From positions 1,550,001-1,614,000 of the forward strand of contig NZ_CP062163.1 in assembly GCF_014844095.1 (NCBI RefSeq): a stretch of DNA of 64,000 bases, given 5' to 3'. Below the pieces are notes generated by a model. That model worked only from the letters and a program-made list of their open reading frames with translations, had not been told where the DNA came from and made no database searches. A program made the position numbers and the translations under genes. This document shows positions 26,841 to 34,241 of this stretch, one piece after another; the first letter of the stretch is position 1; each line of letters starts with the position of its first letter. Source of the stretch: Brevibacillus sp. JNUCC-41 (GTDB taxonomy: Bacteria > Bacillota > Bacilli > Bacillales > DSM-1321).

Positions 26841-26869
26841 ATAAAAAAAACATCTTCTAATGAAGATGC
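26841..26869 (-). terminator. Terminator of the PapR-like peptide gene
   Basis: The minus strand reads CATCTTC, loop ATTA, GAAGATG, then TTTTTTTT. It lies 30 bases after the peptide gene's stop and shows that this short gene has its own transcription unit. Confidence 0.85.
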
Positions 26870-26898
26870 TTGAATGATTGATAGGGATGCTCCATTAC

Positions 26899-27012
26899 TT
26901 ATTTATATAAACCTGGAAGTTCTGCGTAAAGGCCTGGTAATTCGCTTGGGACAATAACAAAAGCAGCGATGATAAGAAAAGATACGACTAATGCTTTAGT
27001 ACTTTTTTTCAT
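26899..27012 (-). CDS. PapR-like signalling peptide precursor with duplicated heptapeptide
   Basis: 37 residues, preceded by a strong AAGGAGG ribosome site 7 bases before the ATG. N-terminus MKKSTK, hydrophobic core ALVVSFLIIAAFVIV (7-21), then the C-terminal tail SELPGLYAELPGLYK (23-37): the heptad (S/A)ELPGLY occurs twice. This is the layout of exported pheromone precursors of the RNPP class. The mature PapR signal of the B. cereus group, ADLPFEF, shares the A-acidic-L-P start and an aromatic end. The gene is divergent from a PlcR-like receptor gene 196 bases away and has its own terminator. That it is secreted, cut and re-imported is inference. It is too short for usual gene-finding cutoffs. 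Confidence 0.82.
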   Translation of the reverse strand: MKKSTKALVVSFLIIAAFVIVPSELPGLYAELPGLYK

Positions 27013-27043
27013 AGGTCATTCCTCCTTTTCTTTTAAAAAAATA

Positions 27044-27083
27044 TTGGTTAAAATAGAAATTAATTCTATAGTTATATTTAACC
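27044..27083. promoter_or_regulatory. Nested inverted repeats over a promoter in the peptide/regulator gap
   Basis: Outer arms GGTTAAA (27046-27052) and TTTAACC (27077-27083) enclose inner arms ATAGAA (27053-27058) and TTCTAT (27064-27069). On the plus strand TTGGTT (27044-27049), 17 bases, TATAGT (27067-27072) reads as a promoter for the PlcR-like gene. The dyads would cover both elements, so they are candidate operators for autoregulation. There is no exact PlcR box (TATGNAN4TNCATA). Confidence 0.5.
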
Positions 27084-27208
27084 ACACTTCTTAAAACCAT
27101 ATATTTCTACTAAAGATTCTATTTAAACCGTTCAGGACCTGTACATACCGCTTTCACCGATTTTTCATGACAAAATATAACTCTAGGCATATTTTAAGGA
27201 GAATCAAA

Positions 27209-28102
27209 ATGGATTTTTTTGCAGTTGGACAAAAGATCAAAGAGCTACGTAAACAAATCGGGCTTTCCCAGGAAGAGTTGGCATCCGGTATTTGTACACA
27301 AGCACAGATAAGCAAGATTGAAAAAGGCGATGTCTATCCATATGCATCCACCCTCTACTTAATTTCCCAACGTTTAGGCGTTGATGTAAACTATTTTTTC
27401 GATATTGGAATGACCCCTAGGCTGGATTACGTTGAAGAAGTGATTTATCAATTAAAAATAGCCAGGAGAACCCGTAATTACGAGGAAATGCAGCAAATTG
27501 TAAAGGCTGAGGAAAACAGTCCCCTCTTTCTTCAAAATAAAAAGAATCATCAATTGATTCTTTGGCACAAGGGAATATACGAATATGAAAAAAATAAAGA
27601 TTTAGATAAAGCCATCGAATTCATTAATCAGGCCATCGCCATTACTCATACGACCGACAAAATATATTCTGAACGGGAGCTTGAAATCTTAAGCAGCCTT
27701 GGTGTAATGTATGTTGCCGAAGAACAGTACGAAAATGCATTCGCCTTGTTAAGGAAAGCTTTGGATCACTTGAAAGCCCTTCCCTTTTTGACGGATAAAA
27801 CGCTAAAGACACGCCTATCCTATAATTTTGGCAGAGTGTTAACACGCCTGGTCCGATACGAAGAGTCCATTGCCTGCTGCCAAGATGCCATAAAGTGGTG
27901 CCTCGAACATGATCAATTATATGCTTTAGCTGATTTACACTACCATTTAGGTTACAATTTTGAACTTATAGGTAACTTTGAAGAGGCAAAAGAGTACTTG
28001 GAAAAGTCAGCGTTTCTATTCGATTTACAAAAAAATCATACCTTTGTGACATTCATCAACAAAAAGTTGGATAGTTGGAAGAACGAAATGAAAATAAACT
28101 AA
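27209..28102 (+). CDS. PlcR-like RNPP transcriptional regulator (HTH plus TPR)
   Basis: Predicted DNA-binding receptor for a short imported peptide. From ATG 27209 (AAGGAG upstream) it is 297 residues, near PlcR (285). Residues 1-65 are a Cro/C1-type helix-turn-helix (IKELRKQIGLSQEELASGI, ISKIEKGDVYPYASTL); about 70-297 are tetratricopeptide helices (YEYEKNKDLDKAIEFI, YVAEEQYENAFALLRKAL, RYEESIACCQDAIKW, GNFEEAKEYLEKSAF). The segment YNFGRVLTRLVRYEES resembles the PlcR TPR region holding the peptide-contacting Asn. The closest family is PlcR; NprR and Rap are longer. The divergent peptide gene is the obvious ligand source. Confidence 0.85.
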   Translation: MDFFAVGQKIKELRKQIGLSQEELASGICTQAQISKIEKGDVYPYASTLYLISQRLGVDVNYFFDIGMTPRLDYVEEVIYQLKIARRTRNYEEMQQIVKAEENSPLFLQNKKNHQLILWHKGIYEYEKNKDLDKAIEFINQAIAITHTTDKIYSERELEILSSLGVMYVAEEQYENAFALLRKALDHLKALPFLTDKTLKTRLSYNFGRVLTRLVRYEESIACCQDAIKWCLEHDQLYALADLHYHLGYNFELIGNFEEAKEYLEKSAFLFDLQKNHTFVTFINKKLDSWKNEMKIN

Positions 28103-28144
28103 TTCTATATTTTTGGCCATTCCCACTGGAATGGCTCCAGACTG

Positions 28145-28182
28145 GCAAACTCGATGAAGATCGAGTTTGTCTACATTTTTTT
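28145..28182 (+). terminator. Terminator of the PlcR-like gene
   Basis: CAAACTCGAT, loop GAAG, ATCGAGTTTG, then TCTACATTTTTTT. A further hairpin GCCATTCC/GGAATGGC lies just before it. Confidence 0.8.
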
Positions 28183-28773
28183 AGGAATGTACAATTTGAA
28201 AGATGCCTTCTGGCTCCCTCTCCAGTCAACTTTGTATTAACTTTTATAGAGAACCCCATTTGCCTGCAAACTGAGCCATTAACCAGGAATATGTATAATT
28301 TCACACGCATCATTTTCAAAACCTCCATTCTACATTTTAAATTCCAAGCCAAAATGAAGTATAATAAAGAGATGCTTCAAAAAACGCACCTTTAAAAAAG
28401 GTTCCCGCCCCTCATCAATTAGTTTTGTGAAGTGTGATGAGGATGAAGGATTTCAGGCATGGTTAACGTTAATGCCAGTTATTCCTGTTTATATCCGAAC
28501 CGCTTATATTCAAGGGGAGTTTTGACGATATTGACTTTTACAGGGTTTTTATGAATATACGGCTAGAAGCAGTAATGCCTTGTTCGATTAACTGGATTAG
28601 AACGTAAAGAGAACGGCCATGGAAAAAGCCCGCCATTCAATCTCGGGATGTAATATATGCAAGGCCCAAGAATAACCAGGGGCAGGATTACGATATGTTA
28701 AAGAATTGATGGTCATGATCATACAAAAAATATAAATTTTGGTAAACGGGGCTTGTCCCTGAAGGAGGAGAGT
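28183..28773. other. Long intergenic region without identified content
   Basis: About 590 bases between the PlcR-like gene's terminator and ywqB. Short frames here lack ribosome sites. A small hairpin ACCTTT/AAGGT lies near 28388. I see no transposase remnant, tRNA or clear promoter, but the length is unusual for this otherwise compact window. Confidence 0.4.
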
Positions 28774-30399
28774 ATGAAGCGGGAGTTGTTGTTAGTTGGG
28801 GAGCGGCTGGCGGAATTTTTGGAGGCCGGGGATCCGGAAGATTCGGATGTGGTGAATCAAGGGCTCCAGTTATACCGTCAGGGGCTCGTTGAAATAAAAG
28901 AAGAAGCGGCGGACACGATTGCGGCTGAGGTACAGGATGGGACACGCTTTAAGGCCAGGCTGAATCTGCTCTTCCCTCAGGATGGAAGCTGTACATGTGA
29001 TTCAAGGTTCATATGCCGGCATCAACTGGCCGTTTTCTTTTCTGCATATTCTGAACACGCTAGTGTTTCCGAATGGCTGAGTGAATGGAAAGCACCAAAA
29101 AACACCTCAACTGCCCAAGCACTGCAGCAGGTTAAACGGGCAAGTGAATTACTTAAACAGGCGGCGGGAAATTCCATCACCTTAGATAAAAGCTACCCAT
29201 CATGGAAGCAATTCGTCCATGATGCCTTTGCGGAACATATCGAGCCTCATATAGGCGAGGCTACTTATATGATTGAAAATCATATACAAACTTACTTTAA
29301 ACGCCTTAGCTCAAAAGCTCCAATGGAAAGGGAATGGAAGTTGCTTTATCATTTCGTTACGCAATTTTGCACGATGCAGCAGACACTGAGAGTGATTCAG
29401 CTGCATAAAAGTGAGACGCAAACGATCAGGGTCTTTTATGCACTTGCCGTCGACCTGGCAGAAGAGCTGCATGAATCGGTACAGCCGCTTAGCAGGCAAG
29501 CGAGGCCCTTCGCCTTTGATCCCTTCGTTTTCAGCATCAAGGAAGATGTAGCTAAACTACTGGATGGAGGAGAAGGCCTGGAATACGAAAAGATTGACCT
29601 CTACCGGGAGATATGGAGCTACTTGTTCTCCAACTCCTCATGGCGTAAAGAGGAACTGGAACGAATCAATAAGGAACTTCCCGACAAGTATATGGGCACT
29701 ACAGAGAGGACGTCCTATTCCCTCGCAGCCATTCACCTATCCCTTTTGGAGAACCATGATGAACAAGCGATTGAGCTTCTTCATGGATTGAAGAAGGAAG
29801 CCTGTCCATACATTTTTTATTGGCTGAATCTCCTGGCTGAATCTGACAACCGGTCACGTGCCATCCCTTTCATTGAATTCATCAATCATAATGTCCAGGA
29901 ATTCCTTGCCGGTTTATCGGATTATTATAAACGGGTAGATTTCGTCCGAACGTTCACGACTTTAATTAATAGTTGCTGTTATAAATTAAAACGGACCGAT
30001 TTGCTTGAGAAATTTTACAGGGCCACCCTTCCGCACAGCTATTGGAACTATGCAAATTTCCTTTTTGAACAAGGACAATATAAAAAATGGGTGGAGATGC
30101 ATATTTACTCGGAAATCAGCATTGACTTAATCAGCAGTGAATCCATCAAAGAAGTGGTTTCAAAAGAACCGGAACTAATCCTGCCCCTTTATTATCATGC
30201 GGTCCAGGAAAAGGTTTCTTTGAAAAACCGGCCTGCTTATAAGCAAGCTGTCCGTTATTTGAAAAGGATGCGCACCATCTATAAAAAGAGCAAAAAGGAA
30301 GACGTATTCGATCGTTATATACTTTATGTAGCAGATTCAACCAAACGGCTTCGCGCTTTCCAAGAAGAACTAAAAAGGGGTAAGCTTATCGATGTTTAA
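28774..30399 (+). CDS. ywqB: SWIM zinc-finger protein, partner of SNF2 helicase (YwqB)
   Basis: 541 residues from ATG 28774, chosen because AAGGAGGAG lies just upstream. The SWIM motif CxC-x5-CxH is seen as CTCDSRFICRH at residues 73-83 (Cys73, Cys75, Cys81, His83), a zinc-binding fold thought to bind DNA or protein. The remaining 450 residues are helical with no motif I know. B. subtilis YwqB has about the same length and is likewise followed by the SNF2 gene ywqA. Here the two frames overlap by 8 bases, so they are translationally coupled and probably form one complex. The process they serve is not established. Confidence 0.85.
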   Translation: MKRELLLVGERLAEFLEAGDPEDSDVVNQGLQLYRQGLVEIKEEAADTIAAEVQDGTRFKARLNLLFPQDGSCTCDSRFICRHQLAVFFSAYSEHASVSEWLSEWKAPKNTSTAQALQQVKRASELLKQAAGNSITLDKSYPSWKQFVHDAFAEHIEPHIGEATYMIENHIQTYFKRLSSKAPMEREWKLLYHFVTQFCTMQQTLRVIQLHKSETQTIRVFYALAVDLAEELHESVQPLSRQARPFAFDPFVFSIKEDVAKLLDGGEGLEYEKIDLYREIWSYLFSNSSWRKEELERINKELPDKYMGTTERTSYSLAAIHLSLLENHDEQAIELLHGLKKEACPYIFYWLNLLAESDNRSRAIPFIEFINHNVQEFLAGLSDYYKRVDFVRTFTTLINSCCYKLKRTDLLEKFYRATLPHSYWNYANFLFEQGQYKKWVEMHIYSEISIDLISSESIKEVVSKEPELILPLYYHAVQEKVSLKNRPAYKQAVRYLKRMRTIYKKSKKEDVFDRYILYVADSTKRLRAFQEELKRGKLIDV

Positions 30400-33364
30400 T
30401 CCAGGGAAATTAAAAATCAAAATAGCGGCTCTCGAAAACGGAACTTACGCCCTTGGTGTCGTCAATGAAGAGAATACCTTCCTCACTACGAATTATATAC
30501 GCAGGCTGTTATTCAACTGGGATGACGCAAGCTTTTATGGTACCAAAATGACTACGGATATAGTGGATGGAAATCAAGTATTCATTCTTGACGCTTGGGG
30601 ACTTCTCAACTTTTTTGCTAGGGAAAGCTTTAACTCCTTCATAGAGTGGGAATGGTCCGAGTTATCCTCCCTTTGCCTTTCAGCAGCGCCCGTTCTACAT
30701 GAATCCATTGAAGCCGGAATCCCCGTACCGGATTTCACTAATCTTCAGTTGGACTCCATCGGCTGGAAGCTGCCGGAAGAAGTGGAGGAGGAATTCGTCC
30801 CTTCCTTTTGGGAAGAAGAAATATCTTTGGATCTCCCTTCACCTGAACTGGAAACCAACCGTACTTTTATCGAAAAGTGGTATAACGGTGCCGCTAATAT
30901 GTATTTAAAAAACTATTCACCCATGCAGCATAAATGGAGCGAGGCCGTCGGGGCATTAAAGGATACACGGCTCTCTCCCGAAGAATTGCAGGCCTTTTTT
31001 GACAAAGACAGCTGGCAGGAATGGCTCGGAACCCTTCCTGATCCCAAGCCATTCACTATAGGTCTCCGGTTAACTGAGCCTCCTGATGGCAATGGGCCTT
31101 GGATACTCGATGTTACCCTTCGTTCAAAAAGGGATGAGAATATCATTGAAACATATACAGGAAATAAACTGCCGCGCGGCTGGAATAAGTATGCAAGTGA
31201 AGTGGTGCGTGCTACGAAACGCTGGCAGCTCGTCGTGCCATGGCTTGGGGAGAATGGCCGTCTGAAAAGGGAAATTTCAGAAACGGATGCATGGGAATTC
31301 TTGACCGATGCAAGCGAAAAGCTCCTGTTTCTTGGCGTCGAAATTCTCCTTCCATCATGGTGGCTTGCCTTGAAGGAGTCCTCATTGAAGGTCAAGGCGA
31401 AAGTGAAGAGCCAATCGAACCGCGGCCCGTCTTATGTCGGGTTAAAAGCTTTAATGGACTTTGATTGGCGGTTCTCATTAAATGGCAAAGAGCTCACCGA
31501 GGCGGAGTTCGAGGAGCTCGTCAATGAAAAAAGGCGGCTTGTCTTCATCCGCGGCCAATGGGTCAAGCTTGATCCAGCTTTCATTAAACAAATTCAGGAG
31601 CTGATGGAAACAGCTAATGAAAAAGGCATCCAATTGACTGACTTGCTGCAACAGGAACTGTTGAATGGCATAAATGAAGATGGCGATGACGATTCTGAAA
31701 ACGACGAGATGCTCAGGATTCAATTTGAATTGAACCAGGAGCTCCGTAAAATGGTTGGAAGACTCCGGGAAACCAGAAACATTTCCATCCTGCCCGTCCC
31801 TCATGCACTTCAAGGTGATTTACGCCCCTATCAAAAACTGGGCATGAGCTGGCTCCTTTTTTTAAGGGAGCATGGTTTTGGTGCTTGTCTAGCCGACGAT
31901 ATGGGACTTGGAAAAACCGTCCAGATGATAGCCTACCTACTTCATGTGAAAGGCAAGGAAGGAGCCGGTAAAGAGCTCCCCACTGTCCCTAGGGATAAAC
32001 AAAAAAGTGAACCGATCATTGTCGAAGAGGATAGCAGCACAGAGAGCAGTGATGAGGCTGAGATCATTGCCACTGCCCCCGAATCCGTCTCTGTACAATC
32101 GGCGCTCATCGTCTGCCCGACATCGGTCCTGGGCAACTGGCAAAAGGAATTGGAGAAATTTGCACCATCACTTAAGGTTCACCTTCATTACGGATCGAAT
32201 CGTGCTAAAGGTGAAGCATTTACTAAACTGGCAGCCGATCATGATATTGTCTTAACATCATATGGACTGACCCACCAAGATGTGGCTGAACTGACCACCA
32301 TCCATTGGAGCAGCGTTATCCTTGATGAAGCGCAAAACATCAAGAATGCCCAAACAAAGCAATCCAAAGCGGTCCGCAAGCTAAATGGCAGACATCATAT
32401 CGCCTTATCGGGTACGCCGATGGAAAACCGTTTAAGTGAGCTGTGGGCGATTTTTGACTTCATCAACAAAGGTTATCTCGGAACGCTAGGTCAGTTTCAG
32501 GAAAAATATGTGGCGACCATTGAGCGTGATGAACAGAAGGATAAAATCAAGGAATTGCAGCGTTTGATACAGCCATTCTTGCTTCGCCGTACAAAACGCG
32601 ATAAAGAAGTCGCCCTTAATCTTCCGGATAAGCAAGAACAAAAGGAATTCGTTCCGCTTACCACCGAGCAAGCATCGTTGTATGAACAACTGATAAAAGA
32701 TACATTCACTGATATCGAACAACTGTCTGCCTTTGAAAGAAAAGGCATCATCCTCCAGATGCTGAATAAGCTCAAGCAGCTTTGCAATCATCCAGCTCTT
32801 TACTTAAAAGAGACGGAGAAGGAAAACATCATGAAGGCACCTAACCGATCAGGCAAACTCGAGAAACTGACCGAGATTATCGATGCTGTCCGCGAACAGG
32901 TTGAAAGCTGCCTCATTTTTACACAATATATCGGGATGGGCAATATGATTAAAGAATTGCTGGAAAAACGATATGGCTTTGAAGTGCCATTCCTGAACGG
33001 GAGTGCGAACAAGAAACAGCGTGATGAAATGATCACCCGATTCCAAGATGGGGAATTCCCCATCTTCATACTCTCGTTGAAAGCAGGCGGCACTGGACTT
33101 AATCTTACAGAAGCGAATCACGTGATTCACTATGATCGCTGGTGGAACCCGGCTGTTGAGAATCAAGCCACCGACCGTGCTTACCGAATAGGGCAACAGC
33201 GTTTCGTTCACGTTCATAAGCTAATCTGCACAGGGACCCTGGAAGAAAAAATCGACCAGATGCTTGATAAAAAGCAAGCCCTGAACGACGAGATCATCAG
33301 CAGTGACAACTGGATCACCGAACTTTCCACAGAGGAAATCAAGGACTTGGTTGCTCTTCAATAA
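30392..33364 (+). CDS. ywqA: SNF2-family DEAD/DEAH-box helicase (YwqA)
   Basis: 990-residue ATP-dependent DNA translocase. N-terminal about 470 residues are a bacterial SNF2-associated region; the motor follows: LADDMGLGKTVQMIAYL (Walker A, about 503-519), VCPTSVLGNW (Ia), LDEAQNIKN (motif II), LSGTPMENR (III), LLRRTKRD, then the second half with LIFTQYIGMG, LSLKAGGTGLNLTEANHVIHYDRWWNP (V) and DRAYRIGQ (VI). An acidic stretch (about 535-565) is inserted in the first motor half. It overlaps ywqB by 8 bases. Such SNF2-SWIM pairs occur in many Firmicutes; roles in DNA repair or defence are suspected but not proven. Confidence 0.93.
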   Translation: MFNPGKLKIKIAALENGTYALGVVNEENTFLTTNYIRRLLFNWDDASFYGTKMTTDIVDGNQVFILDAWGLLNFFARESFNSFIEWEWSELSSLCLSAAPVLHESIEAGIPVPDFTNLQLDSIGWKLPEEVEEEFVPSFWEEEISLDLPSPELETNRTFIEKWYNGAANMYLKNYSPMQHKWSEAVGALKDTRLSPEELQAFFDKDSWQEWLGTLPDPKPFTIGLRLTEPPDGNGPWILDVTLRSKRDENIIETYTGNKLPRGWNKYASEVVRATKRWQLVVPWLGENGRLKREISETDAWEFLTDASEKLLFLGVEILLPSWWLALKESSLKVKAKVKSQSNRGPSYVGLKALMDFDWRFSLNGKELTEAEFEELVNEKRRLVFIRGQWVKLDPAFIKQIQELMETANEKGIQLTDLLQQELLNGINEDGDDDSENDEMLRIQFELNQELRKMVGRLRETRNISILPVPHALQGDLRPYQKLGMSWLLFLREHGFGACLADDMGLGKTVQMIAYLLHVKGKEGAGKELPTVPRDKQKSEPIIVEEDSSTESSDEAEIIATAPESVSVQSALIVCPTSVLGNWQKELEKFAPSLKVHLHYGSNRAKGEAFTKLAADHDIVLTSYGLTHQDVAELTTIHWSSVILDEAQNIKNAQTKQSKAVRKLNGRHHIALSGTPMENRLSELWAIFDFINKGYLGTLGQFQEKYVATIERDEQKDKIKELQRLIQPFLLRRTKRDKEVALNLPDKQEQKEFVPLTTEQASLYEQLIKDTFTDIEQLSAFERKGIILQMLNKLKQLCNHPALYLKETEKENIMKAPNRSGKLEKLTEIIDAVREQVESCLIFTQYIGMGNMIKELLEKRYGFEVPFLNGSANKKQRDEMITRFQDGEFPIFILSLKAGGTGLNLTEANHVIHYDRWWNPAVENQATDRAYRIGQQRFVHVHKLICTGTLEEKIDQMLDKKQALNDEIISSDNWITELSTEEIKDLVALQ

Positions 33365-33416
33365 CCCGCTCTCACGATATGAAGATGAATGAGGGCAGGT
33401 TGTCAGCTTATCAGGA

Positions 33417-33462
33417 CAAAAAAAGGGAGAATGCATATATGATATGCATTCCCCTTTTTTTA
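33417..33462. terminator. Bidirectional terminator between ywqA and the LysE-type gene
   Basis: AAAAAGGG(A)GAATGCATA, loop, TATGCATTC(C)CCTTTTTTT, with A/T runs on both sides; both flanking genes converge on it. Confidence 0.8.
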
Positions 33463-33508
33463 TACATAAGCGTCCTGTATCTTTTAAACCCTTGAATACC
33501 TGGTCGAT

Positions 33509-34117
33509 TCAAAAAAGCGATTTCACCATATAGAGAGCTGTGATCCAAATGATGATTGCAGAAATTTTATTTAATATTCCAAGGAATTTCCCGGATGTAT
33601 CAACTTTTTTCAGTAATCGCCCCGCAAGACATAATCCATGGAACCAGCACCATGACACAAAGATGCACGTTATGGTGAATATCATTTTATCTTTCCCAGA
33701 ATAAACAAGGGAGCTCGAACCGATTACACCTATCGTGTCCAAGATTGCATGCGGATTCAGTAACGAGACTGATAAAGTAAACACAATTTGCTTTTTGGCC
33801 GACATCTGCATGGATTGGGCACCTGACTGTGAATTCGGTTTGGCAAACCAAATCTGAAAACCCATATACAATAAAAATATAACTCCGATTATGATCAATG
33901 TAAGGCGCAACCAATCATATTGCATCACAACCAATGAAACACCTAAAATTGCTAACAGAATGAGCACTGTATCACAAATTGCAGCTGTGATCGTTGCTGG
34001 CAATGCTTTTTTTATTGTAGGTTGGATTGCACCTTGATTAAAGATGAATATATTTTGCACTCCCAACGGAAGTATCAGCCCTAATGCCAATAATAATCCA
34101 TGAAAAAATGGCCCCAT
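33509..34117 (-). CDS. LysE/ArgO-family amino-acid exporter
   Basis: Polytopic membrane exporter, probably of a basic or other amino acid. From ATG 34117 (GGAGGGGG upstream) it is 202 residues with about six hydrophobic segments. The family start is clear: FFHGLLLALGLILPLGVQNIFIFNQGA, with the conserved PLGVQN; SVSLLNPHAILDTIG is the second conserved block (NPHA). The frame is open to 34174 but the ribosome site fits 34117. It is divergent from a MocR-type regulator across a 28-bp palindrome, the usual layout of an exporter with its own regulator. Substrate unknown. Confidence 0.9.
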   Translation of the reverse strand: MGPFFHGLLLALGLILPLGVQNIFIFNQGAIQPTIKKALPATITAAICDTVLILLAILGVSLVVMQYDWLRLTLIIIGVIFLLYMGFQIWFAKPNSQSGAQSMQMSAKKQIVFTLSVSLLNPHAILDTIGVIGSSSLVYSGKDKMIFTITCIFVSWCWFHGLCLAGRLLKKVDTSGKFLGILNKISAIIIWITALYMVKSLF

Positions 34118-34176
34118 ACGAATACCCCCTCCCCTCATATTCAGTATAATGAAAACAACAAAGGAATTAACCATCC

Positions 34177-34204
34177 AATTGGTTGGTTTTCAAACCAACC
34201 AATT
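34177..34204. promoter_or_regulatory. 28-bp perfect palindrome, operator between the exporter and MocR-type genes
   Basis: Arm AATTGGTTGGTTT (34177-34189), centre TC, arm AAACCAACCAATT (34192-34204). Each arm holds a tandem TTGG-TTGG. It covers a plus-strand promoter: TTGGTT (34183-34188), 16 bases, TATAAT (34205-34210). It is a candidate binding site of the MocR-type protein controlling itself and the exporter. Confidence 0.7.
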
Positions 34205-34241
34205 TATAATGAATATAGAAAATGAAAGGAGTGGTTTTCGC

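Noticed and set aside
28056..28395. Frames of 98 and 106 codons after the PlcR-like gene
   Set aside because: They span its terminator hairpins and have no ribosome site or recognisable protein.
28688..28945. Pro-rich minus-strand frame of 85 codons
   Set aside because: Antisense to the start of ywqB; the Pro-rich content is the complement of Gly-rich codons there.
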